From Desulfomonile sp. (GTDB taxonomy: Bacteria; Desulfobacterota; Desulfomonilia; Desulfomonilales; Desulfomonilaceae): 10,000 nucleotides of DNA. The stretch is from positions 1 to 10,000 of the forward strand of contig JAIWNO010000005.1 of NCBI GenBank assembly GCA_020216785.1, given 5' to 3'. Below are positions 1 through 6,053 of the stretch, piece after piece. Below the pieces are notes generated by a model. That model was not told where the DNA came from. It worked only from the letters and a program-made list of their open reading frames with translations, and searched no databases. Both the position numbers and the translations under genes were made by a program. Positions within the stretch are counted from its first letter, which is position 1; every line of letters begins with the position of its first letter.

Positions 1-6
1 TTCGTA

Positions 7-29
7 GGGGCGGGTCTGAGACCCGTCCC
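7..29. repeat. GC-rich palindrome, REP-like
   Basis: An 11-bp inverted repeat (7-17 pairing with 19-29, one G-T mismatch at 10/26) around a single central base, of the form GGGGCGGGTCT-G-AGACCCGTCCC, preceded by TTCGTA. Palindromes of this GTAGGGGCGGGTCT style occur as dispersed extragenic repeats in many bacterial genomes. It lies downstream of the last gene of the minus-strand operon and could fold in its transcript, but no T-tract follows on that strand, so a classic intrinsic terminator is not supported. The copy may continue beyond the window edge. Confidence 0.5.
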
Positions 30-107
30 ACGCATTGTCCCCCATATTGAAGTCTCAGATATGTAATTGTATTCAAGATGGAGCGAACGATCTGAAGACC
101 TGTTCCC

Positions 108-563
108 TCACTCGAGTCCCACCAACTGCGCAAGTTTGAAATATATCGTGTGAAACAGCGCAACAGCCTCCATGTCAATATGGGTTGGCGTCCAAAGGTA
201 TCTGCCGTATCCTACCTGCGCGAGAGCGTATAGTCCCGCGGCCACTTGCCCCACAGCGATGAGCCCGGTCGCGGCCTGCCCTATCGCGACGAGAATTCCC
301 GCCGCAACCTGCCCGACTGCTGTCAAGCCACACACGAACTGACCGAGACCGAAGATCAGCCCGACACCGAACTGCGCCACGGTAATGGCGCCAAACGCGA
401 ACCGGCCTATGGCTATGAACCCCTTGGCTACTCTGCGTCGGCCGGCGGAGTCGCGCCCAAAGGCTACGTGAACCAATGGGATGCCGAAGAGCGCGGCGCG
501 GGATTTCCACTCATAGCCCCATCGCGAGCGCGGCCGCATGCCTATTTCTTCCGTCATCGGCAT
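108..563 (-). CDS. small Gly/Gln-repeat hydrophobic protein, function unknown
   Basis: A 151-residue protein. After a basic N-terminus there is a conserved-looking block (KSRAALFGIPLVHVAFGR, residues 20-37, then RRRVAKGFIAIG at 42-53). Seven tandem 10- or 11-residue repeats follow, residues 48-120, each starting with Gly and mostly ending the core with a Gln (G-L-x-A-V-G-Q-V-A-A type; the first unit has Arg instead). From memory, a family of bacterial proteins pairs an 'LFGLPLVHI' block with similar 'GIIAIG' repeats; its function is unknown. The regular small/hydrophobic spacing could form a solenoid or a membrane-embedded stack; which is not decidable here. The ATG at 563 has a good ribosome site (GAGAGGAAA, about 6 bases upstream) and overlaps the end of the upstream receiver gene by 10 bp, which suggests translational coupling. 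It is the last gene of the two-component operon. Confidence 0.8.
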   Translation of the reverse strand: MPMTEEIGMRPRSRWGYEWKSRAALFGIPLVHVAFGRDSAGRRRVAKGFIAIGRFAFGAITVAQFGVGLIFGLGQFVCGLTAVGQVAAGILVAIGQAATGLIAVGQVAAGLYALAQVGYGRYLWTPTHIDMEAVALFHTIYFKLAQLVGLE

Positions 564-1201
564 GAATCTTTTCCTCTCTTGCGCGAGTCGGGGAGCATCC
601 GGGAAACTTCCTGAACCACAGAGCAGAGACGGTCGAGGTACTCGTCCACCGTCGCGTTGACTGCCTGAGGATTTTCCGCATTGGCACGAAGGTCTGCGCC
701 GAAAGCCCGCAGGCCCGCAAGCAAGCCCGCAAGGCGGTTCCTTATATGGTGACGGTCGTATGCGTGCTCGGCACTGAGAATGGCCCCCATAGCGGGAGTA
801 CTGACAGACGTTTTCGAGTCCAGAGCACTCCTCACCAGCCAGGCAAGCTCCTCCGCTTCGTATGGTTTCACCAAGAACCCGAATAGAGCATTTTGTGTTA
901 AAGGATCAGGCTCTTCCCCGGTGATCAGGATCGCCTGAAGACCCGGCAAGCGAATGGACATCTCCCGGATCAGCTCCATGCCGTCTCCGTCGGCGAGCAC
1001 AAGATCGGCGACAAGCACTTCGGGACGGTGCTGATCGACAATTTCCCATGCTTGTCGACAGGAAGTTGCCGAGAGAACCAGCGTTTCCGGGAGATCGCGC
1101 TGCAGATTTCGTGCAGAAAAATATGCCAGCGTGGCATTGTCGTCCACGATCAGTACCGTGGCGTTCAAGTGTGTCCTCACGCTATCAGGAGATCCGTCCA
1201 T
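554..1201 (-). CDS. receiver-domain protein with C-terminal H-box-like helix
   Basis: A 215-residue protein. Residues about 14-128 form a CheY-like receiver domain: acidic pair D20/D21, phospho-acceptor D66 in VLVADLVLADGDG, T94 in ILITGE, and K112 in LVKPY. No DNA-binding domain follows. Residues 151-170 (HHIRNRLAGLLAGLRAFGAD) instead resemble the phospho-accepting helix of a histidine kinase, and match the H-box of the kinase in the same operon at 12 of 20 positions. A second helix (about 180-205) could complete a two-helix hairpin; no ATPase domain is present. It could act as a phosphorelay intermediate, a phosphate sink, or a dimerising partner of the kinase. The gene starts 9 bases after the sigma-54 regulator ends. 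The ribosome site is weak, so expression probably depends on coupling. Confidence 0.88.
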   Translation of the reverse strand: MDGSPDSVRTHLNATVLIVDDNATLAYFSARNLQRDLPETLVLSATSCRQAWEIVDQHRPEVLVADLVLADGDGMELIREMSIRLPGLQAILITGEEPDPLTQNALFGFLVKPYEAEELAWLVRSALDSKTSVSTPAMGAILSAEHAYDRHHIRNRLAGLLAGLRAFGADLRANAENPQAVNATVDEYLDRLCSVVQEVSRMLPDSRKRGKDSCR

Positions 1202-1210
1202 CCGAGTGGA

Positions 1211-2611
1211 CTATTCCGCATCTGCCAAACCCACCGCCTTCATCTGGTATGCGAGGGCATGGCGGGAAATGCCCAAGAGCCTTGAAGCTCCCTGCCTGCT
1301 CCCTCCCGAACGCCGCAGCGCTTCAAGCACAAGGGAGCGTTTGAATTCATGCGTGACGTCGTGAAGGGACCTGTCTTTCGGAAAGCTCACGGTGTACGAC
1401 CACGTCTCTTCGTCCCGGTTGTCGAGTCCCAGCGCGGACAACTCTATCTTTCCGGACGGGGAAAGCATGAGCGCTCGCTCGAGGACGTTGCGCAGTTCCC
1501 TCACGTTTCCCGGCCAATGGTAGCCGGCAAGGGTCTTCATGGTTTCCGCGTCGATGGAAGGCATTTCTGTTAGGGCCATGTCGCCGGCCAGCTGGTCCAT
1601 GATCTCTTTTACAAGAATGGGAAGATCTTCGATCCGTTGGCGCAACGGCGGCATGCGGATGGTAAGAACGTTGAGGCGGAAATACAGATCGTTCCGAAAG
1701 CGACCTTCGGCGGCTTCCTTCTCCAGATCTCTGTTGCTCGCGGCGATAAGGCGAGCGTTAACACGAATCTGTGTCTCGCCACCAACCCGTGTGAACATGC
1801 GAGTGTCGAGAAATGTTAGGAGTTTGGCCTGCATCGGCATGGAAAGCTCCCCAATCTCGTTGAGGAGGAGAGTGCCTCCTTCCGCAAGCTCAAGCAGACC
1901 GCGCTTGCGACCGCGTGCGCCGGTGAATGCTCCCGGCTCGTGGCCGAAGAGTTCCGATTCCGCAAGCTCCGGCGACACAGCCGCACAGTTGATCGTGAAG
2001 AAAGGACCGTTCGCCCGTCGTGAATTATCGTGGATGTATCGCGCAAGGTAATCCTTGCCGCTGCCGCTCTCGCCGAGCAGAAGAAGGATGCTGTCGCTGC
2101 TCGCGGCCTGATTGGCCCGTGCCAGCGTGAACGCCATCGATTCTGAAACGTACCCTGGAGGCCCCGGCGCCACTGCGTCCGAGTCACGCCTGCGCTTGAA
2201 TTGGGGCTGACCTGCCTTGCGAAGCACTTTGATCTCTTCCTCTCGCAGGCGATCCCGCATCGCGTTGCCCACTGAGAGAAGAAGCTCGTCCGGCTCGAAA
2301 GGCTTGGTAAGATAGTCGCTGGCCCCTTTGAGTGTTGCTTGCACCGCGGATTGAATCGAACCGTGCGCGGTGATGATGATATAGCGCGCGGACGGATGCT
2401 GTGACATCAGTTCGCCCATGAGCGCGGTTCCGTCTCCGTCCGGCAGCCTGAGGTCCAGCAGCACGACATCCGGACATAGCGATCTTGCAGCCTTGCGGGC
2501 TTCCGCTGCACTGTGGACACCAACGACCTGGTATGCCTCCGAGCGGAGGAGGTGCTCCAGATGACGGACCAGTTGGACCTCGTCGTCGACAATCAGGACG
2601 GTCCCCGCCAT
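1211..2611 (-). CDS. sigma-54-dependent response regulator (NtrC family)
   Basis: A 466-residue transcription activator with the full NtrC layout. The receiver domain is residues 1-120 (D9/D10, phospho-acceptor D53 in VVLLDLRLPDGDG, T81, K103). The AAA+ sigma-54 activation domain, about 150-390, has Walker A at 180-187 (GESGSGKD), the sigma-54-contacting GAFTGA loop at 227-232, Walker B at 246-252 (GGTLLLNE), the SNRDL segment at 292-296 and WPGNVREL at 366-373. The C-terminal Fis-type helix-turn-helix lies about 425-463 (GGSRQGASRLLGISRHALAYQMK). Walker B has Asn where most members have Asp. The ATG at 2611 follows AAAGGA about 8 bases upstream. It lies 30 bp downstream of the kinase gene, so it is the likely cognate partner. 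Target promoters are not evident: I found no convincing -24/-12 site in the window. Confidence 0.95.
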   Translation of the reverse strand: MAGTVLIVDDEVQLVRHLEHLLRSEAYQVVGVHSAAEARKAARSLCPDVVLLDLRLPDGDGTALMGELMSQHPSARYIIITAHGSIQSAVQATLKGASDYLTKPFEPDELLLSVGNAMRDRLREEEIKVLRKAGQPQFKRRRDSDAVAPGPPGYVSESMAFTLARANQAASSDSILLLLGESGSGKDYLARYIHDNSRRANGPFFTINCAAVSPELAESELFGHEPGAFTGARGRKRGLLELAEGGTLLLNEIGELSMPMQAKLLTFLDTRMFTRVGGETQIRVNARLIAASNRDLEKEAAEGRFRNDLYFRLNVLTIRMPPLRQRIEDLPILVKEIMDQLAGDMALTEMPSIDAETMKTLAGYHWPGNVRELRNVLERALMLSPSGKIELSALGLDNRDEETWSYTVSFPKDRSLHDVTHEFKRSLVLEALRRSGGSRQGASRLLGISRHALAYQMKAVGLADAE

Positions 2612-2641
2612 TTAGGCGTCCTTTCCAAAGGCAATGTCATT

Positions 2642-4048
2642 TCAGACCGGCGCCCATAGAGAGCGGCGCCGGAAGATCGGACATTCCACGCATTCGGCAA
2701 GCCAGTCGAATTTCTCTGTTCCATGTTCTCCGCCGACCTCGAGCCAGCACAGTAAACCGGAACCGGATGCTTTCACCTCACACCCGTCGCACGTGACTTG
2801 GCTGGGCCTGCAAGGATAATTCTCATCGTTCCGAGTCTCCCAGCATGGCTTCACTTTGTTCGCAGGCAGAAGGATCTCAAAACTCGTCCCGCCGCCGGGC
2901 GCCCTGCTGAGGCAGAGCAAGCCGCCGTGAGCCTCGACGATGTTTTGAGCGACTGCAAGGCCGAGGCCTGTCGATGCGGTCTTGGAAACCGCGAACGGTC
3001 GATATGTGGCGGACGTGGAAAGGTCTTCAGGAATACCTTCTCCGGTGTCCTCACCGTAGATACCCATTACAATACCGCTGTGCCCCGGCAGCCTCGTACG
3101 TTGTTCGCCTTTTCCGAGCACGCGCCAACCTAACTTGATCAAACCGCCGGAACGCAGGGCCTCGAGCGAATTTTCCAACAAGTTACGCAGCGCGCGGCGC
3201 ATGGCCTTTGCATCCGCGATCATTGCCAAACCCGATGGACCCGTCAGAAGGCGTACCTCCACGTTGCGCCCGCAGGCCACCTCCGAGACAGTTTCCACGG
3301 ACTCCTTGAGCAACACCTCCACATCGATGCGCCGTGCAGAAGCAATTGCAGAAGAAGTTGCATCTACGAGGCGCTTAAGCGTCCGTTCCACAGACCGTGC
3401 CTGGTCAAGCACCAAGTCCACGAGGAAGCGGGTCTCAACGGAAAGGCTCGATTCCGCCCGGAATGTTTGCAGTCCGGCGAAGATGCCGGCAAGTGGGTTG
3501 CGGATCTCGTGAGTTAGGCGCGCGGCCATTTTGCCTGCGGCTGCAAGTTGCTCCATTCGGAGACGACGCTCCGACATGTGTCTGAGGTTTGTGACATCCC
3601 GCAGGAGGATTAATCGATTGCCTGCAGTATCGATAGGATCGCAGGTCAGCTCAATCGTTCGGCCATGTTTTCCCGCCCCGCGCGTGATGGTTTTTGCGAC
3701 TGATTGCGAGCTACTCTGAAGCATGTTCTTGGCCTGGGGTAGGATCTCTTGAAGCGAGTGTCCCTTCGGGTCGAAATCGAGCCCGAGACACGATCGGGCA
3801 GCAGGATTAGCAGCGATAACCTGCCCGTCCGGTGCCACCACAAACATGCCGAAGTTGGAGAGGTAAAAGAGCTGCTCCAGAAGGGCCGCGCAGCTCGATC
3901 CAGCCTTCACGCCGGACGAGTGCGGCCTACCGTCACAGTGGTCCACGCAGCGTTCCGATTCCGCCATACGTCGGTCTCTACGCTCTTGCAGGAAAATGGC
4001 CCTCGCCTGCGATGGGTGACGCAGCGTACGCGAATTCAATGAATTCAT
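2642..4048 (-). CDS. PAS-domain sensor histidine kinase with Cys-rich tail
   Basis: A 468-residue kinase when counted from the ATG at 4048. A PAS sensor domain (about 53-156, with VVAPDGQVIAANPAA) precedes the dimerisation domain with phospho-acceptor H180 (THEIRNPLAG). The ATPase domain has the N box (N289 and N293 in NLLENSLEAL), G1 (EDTGEGIP, 333-340), F box (YRPFAVSK) and G2 (TGLGLAVA, 360-367). No membrane segment is visible, so it is probably cytoplasmic. After the ATPase domain a tail of about 60 residues carries Cys at 402, 413, 420, 423, 434, 453 and 456, including CDGC and CVEC, which suggests a bound metal or Fe-S cluster. The start is uncertain: a TTG at 4075, ATG 4048 and ATG 3967 are in frame and none has a good ribosome site. 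ATG 3967 would lose no domain and keep a C-x2-HC motif. It is the first gene of the operon. Confidence 0.93.
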   Translation of the reverse strand: MNSLNSRTLRHPSQARAIFLQERRDRRMAESERCVDHCDGRPHSSGVKAGSSCAALLEQLFYLSNFGMFVVAPDGQVIAANPAARSCLGLDFDPKGHSLQEILPQAKNMLQSSSQSVAKTITRGAGKHGRTIELTCDPIDTAGNRLILLRDVTNLRHMSERRLRMEQLAAAGKMAARLTHEIRNPLAGIFAGLQTFRAESSLSVETRFLVDLVLDQARSVERTLKRLVDATSSAIASARRIDVEVLLKESVETVSEVACGRNVEVRLLTGPSGLAMIADAKAMRRALRNLLENSLEALRSGGLIKLGWRVLGKGEQRTRLPGHSGIVMGIYGEDTGEGIPEDLSTSATYRPFAVSKTASTGLGLAVAQNIVEAHGGLLCLSRAPGGGTSFEILLPANKVKPCWETRNDENYPCRPSQVTCDGCEVKASGSGLLCWLEVGGEHGTEKFDWLAECVECPIFRRRSLWAPV

Positions 4049-4050
4049 TG
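4037..4050. repeat. 14-bp perfect palindrome over the kinase start
   Basis: CAATGAATTCATTG is a perfect palindrome without a spacer. It contains one of the possible kinase ATG codons (4046-4048) and lies about 57-70 bases inside the transcript predicted from the candidate promoter at 4113-4142. It could be a binding site for a dimeric regulator controlling the operon. A chance match around an EcoRI-like GAATTC core is also possible. Confidence 0.4.
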
Positions 4051-4058
4051 GAACCGCG

Positions 4059-4088
4059 TTGCCAAAAGAGAACAAAAACGGGTAAAAT
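4059..4088 (+). promoter_or_regulatory. candidate sigma-70 promoter for the DUF218 gene cluster
   Basis: TTGCCA at 4059-4064 (5 of 6 to the -35 consensus) and TAAAAT at 4083-4088 (5 of 6 to the -10) are separated by 18 bases. A transcript would begin near 4095, giving a leader of about 70 bases before the ATG at 4165. This is the best promoter match in the window. It faces, and overlaps, the candidate promoter of the divergent kinase operon. Confidence 0.55.
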
Positions 4089-4112
4089 TAAGATCTCTGT
4101 TCCGCCCACAGC

Positions 4113-4142
4113 AGTTTAGCTTTCCGAGTTCGGCCAAGTCAA
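4113..4142 (-). promoter_or_regulatory. candidate sigma-70 promoter for the two-component operon
   Basis: On the minus strand TTGACT (4137-4142) and TAAACT (4113-4118) are separated by 18 bases. The -35 hexamer is part of a 5-bp-period direct repeat (a second TTGACT at 4142-4147). Transcription would start near 4106 and run into the kinase gene. The -10 match is moderate (4 of 6), so this is a prediction only. Confidence 0.42.
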
Positions 4143-4164
4143 GTCAAATGCCTGGGGTGATGCT

Positions 4165-4950
4165 ATGGATCAGCTCTGGTTCGTCCTTAAGAAGATCATC
4201 GTCTTGTTCCTTTTTCCGGTTCCGGTGGTGCTGTTTCTCGCGCTTGCGGCGCTGGTGTTTTGGCGGCGCCGCAGTCCGGCCTTCCTGTTGGTGTTCACAT
4301 CTCTCGCCTGGCTTGCAGTCACGGCCTTCCCTTTGACCGGTCTGCGCCTGATAGCGGGCCTTGAGGACGAAGCCGGACCGTATGCCGACCCCGCTGCTTT
4401 ATCCACGAAAGGAGTGCGCTATGTTGTGGTGCTCTCCGGAGATTTCCACGAAGGAGAAATCAGCTCCGTCGACCGCCTCGGATGTTCGGTCGTCCGACTC
4501 ATCGAAGGGATCCGACTGTGGAAGGGTGTCCCGGGATCCAAGCTTGTGCTCACAGGCGGGATGATTCCCGGCCTGAGCGAAGACGTGAGCATAGCGAAGG
4601 CGCTTGCAGATGTTTCCCTTCAATTCGGTGTGCCGCGCGAAGCGCTGGTTCTCGAAGATGCTTCATGGACGACGGAAGACCAGGCAAAACTCGTTGCCCC
4701 TATTGTGGGAAAAGAGCCTTTTGCGCTTGTTACGTCCGCTTATCACATGCCGCGGTCTCTTATGCTGTTCCGCTACCAAGGGGTGAGCCCGATACCCGCG
4801 CCCGCAGATTTCAAGGCGAAAAAGATCAAGCTCAATTACTCGACACTCATTCCGCAAGCTCGTGGTCTGGAGATGACCCAGATTGCACAAAAAGAGCGCT
4901 TGGCCATGCTGTGGCTCGCCATAAAATACAAACTGTGGTATGGCAAATGA
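4165..4950 (+). CDS. ElyC/YdcF-like DUF218 membrane protein
   Basis: A 261-residue protein with two N-terminal membrane segments (about 9-32 and 39-62) and a DUF218 domain from about residue 85 to 235. Recognisable DUF218 blocks are VVVLSGDF (87-94), KLVLTGG (126-132), the acidic EDASWTTEDQAKLV (164-177) and LVTSAYHMPRSLMLFRYQG (188-206). Length and layout match E. coli ElyC (YcbC), an inner-membrane protein needed for normal lipid II/peptidoglycan precursor use; some DUF218 proteins are instead annotated as YdcF or SanA-like. The exact substrate is unknown. The ATG at 4165 is preceded by GGGGTGA four bases upstream. The next gene begins 31 bp after the stop, so they probably share a transcript. 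Confidence 0.9.
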   Translation: MDQLWFVLKKIIVLFLFPVPVVLFLALAALVFWRRRSPAFLLVFTSLAWLAVTAFPLTGLRLIAGLEDEAGPYADPAALSTKGVRYVVVLSGDFHEGEISSVDRLGCSVVRLIEGIRLWKGVPGSKLVLTGGMIPGLSEDVSIAKALADVSLQFGVPREALVLEDASWTTEDQAKLVAPIVGKEPFALVTSAYHMPRSLMLFRYQGVSPIPAPADFKAKKIKLNYSTLIPQARGLEMTQIAQKERLAMLWLAIKYKLWYGK

Positions 4951-4981
4951 CCACAAGCTCGACTGGGGATCGAGGTAAACC

Positions 4982-6013
4982 ATGAGAGAGCCGTACACTC
5001 GGAGCGATTTCCTTGAGGCCATTTTCGGCGAATATTTCAAGGAAATGGGCAACTTTATCTTCGTGCGGGGAACCAGCGATCTTAACCTCCTTGGCGCGGC
5101 GAAGTTCTATCCTAACGTCGAATCCCTTGCTATGGCAAAAATGCCTGATGATCAGCACACGCTTTTTGGGGTATGTCCCCGCGAGCGAATGAAGCCCGGT
5201 CGTGAGAATATTCAATACATCACGGCGCTGTGGGCAGGGCTGGATCTAAGTCCCGAGGGTTATTCGGGTCGGTCCGGAGGATTCACGGATATGGAAGCCG
5301 CGATGGACGCTGTGAGACTGTTTCCGCTGAAGCCCTCCATCCTCGTCCAGTCAGGCCGCGGCCTCCATCTCTACTGGCTGCTCAAGGAAATCGTTGAGAT
5401 CACCGATCCTGATAAGATCGATGCGCTTCTGACAACCATCGCGCGCTACTTTCAATGTCGTTCCGAAACGGGAATTCATGCCACGATGCGACTCCCCGGC
5501 ACCGCCAACCCCAAGTACCCGGGCGCACGGTGCATTGTCACGCATCTGGATACCGGCACCCTTTACATGCCGGCGGACTTCGACAACCTCAAGCTCCCGA
5601 ACCTGACCAGGCAAAGGAAACAGCCTCCCGCTGCAGCTCCGAGCGCTCCGGGCCAGACCACGGCTCCGCCCGCCCCGGAATTCAGGACGACTCTCCGTCG
5701 GCCCGCGGCTGTGGAGCGTGTCCAGGAAGAGGAGAGACCCGCGCCAGCTAAGGCGGCTTCCACCGAAGGCATCGGCATCTCTCCCGAAAGAGAATTGGCC
5801 AAGAGCATCGACGACCGCACGATTGACATACTCGCGGACCGCATTGTGGAAAAGATAACAGATCGAGTCGGGAACTCCCTTGCGGACAGGATTGCCGACA
5901 TGGCAGCTGAAAAAGCCTTCCTCACCATCATGAAGTGGCTTGCCAACAGTGCGCAGGATGCGGTCGGAACATCTCGGAACCCTGGTATCGATCCGAGAGA
6001 GGGCGACTCCTGA
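4982..6013 (+). CDS. stand-alone RepB/AEP primase-like protein with helical tail
   Basis: A 343-residue protein. Residues about 20-200 resemble the RepB-type archaeo-eukaryotic primase (AEP) fold of plasmid and phage primases: FGVCPRER (62-69), ALWAGLDLS (82-90), SILVQSGRGLHLYWLL (119-134) and MRLPGTANPK (169-178). The central SGRGLH and RLPGT-N blocks are well kept, but motif I, usually D-x-D, reads G86-L-D88, and I see no clear Asp at the usual third-motif place before RLPGT. Catalysis is therefore doubtful. No helicase domain follows. Instead there is a Pro/Ala-rich linker (about 212-262) and a charged amphipathic segment (about 268-325) with ADRI, TDRV and ADRI repeats, likely a coiled coil for oligomerisation. 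The ATG at 4982 follows GAGGT. Function is unknown; nucleic acid or nucleotide binding is the reasonable guess. Confidence 0.78.
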   Translation: MREPYTRSDFLEAIFGEYFKEMGNFIFVRGTSDLNLLGAAKFYPNVESLAMAKMPDDQHTLFGVCPRERMKPGRENIQYITALWAGLDLSPEGYSGRSGGFTDMEAAMDAVRLFPLKPSILVQSGRGLHLYWLLKEIVEITDPDKIDALLTTIARYFQCRSETGIHATMRLPGTANPKYPGARCIVTHLDTGTLYMPADFDNLKLPNLTRQRKQPPAAAPSAPGQTTAPPAPEFRTTLRRPAAVERVQEEERPAPAKAASTEGIGISPERELAKSIDDRTIDILADRIVEKITDRVGNSLADRIADMAAEKAFLTIMKWLANSAQDAVGTSRNPGIDPREGDS

Positions 6014-6041
6014 TACGGTGCATGGACAACACCGAGTGTGT

Positions 6042-6047
6042 GAGGAG
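6042..6047 (+). promoter_or_regulatory. ribosome binding site deciding the fosX start
   Basis: GAGGAG at 6042-6047 touches the in-frame ATG at 6048, which leaves no spacing for that codon, but sits exactly six bases before the in-frame GTG at 6054. The GTG start also gives a protein aligning end to end with known FosX. The farther in-frame upstream starts would overlap the preceding gene. Confidence 0.7.
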
Positions 6048-6053
6048 ATGCAG

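Noticed and set aside
7..29. Palindrome as a terminator for the two-component operon
   Set aside because: No T-run follows it on the minus strand, so intrinsic termination is unsupported.
246..614. Plus-strand open frame of 122 codons
   Set aside because: Antisense to the Gly/Gln-repeat gene and its overlap with the receiver gene; composition typical of a shadow.
681..700. TGGCAC followed by TCTGC, a partial sigma-54 -24/-12 look-alike
   Set aside because: Spacing and -12 sequence do not fit, and it lies inside the receiver gene.
1539..2051. Plus-strand open frame of 170 codons
   Set aside because: Lies fully antisense inside the sigma-54 regulator; Ser/Arg-rich, no motif, a shadow of GC-biased codon use.
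4482..4985. Plus-strand open frame of 167 codons
   Set aside because: Second frame within the clearly recognisable DUF218 gene.
5563..5946. Minus-strand open frame of 127 codons
   Set aside because: Antisense to the Pro/Ala linker and helical tail of the primase-like gene; no ribosome site or motif.
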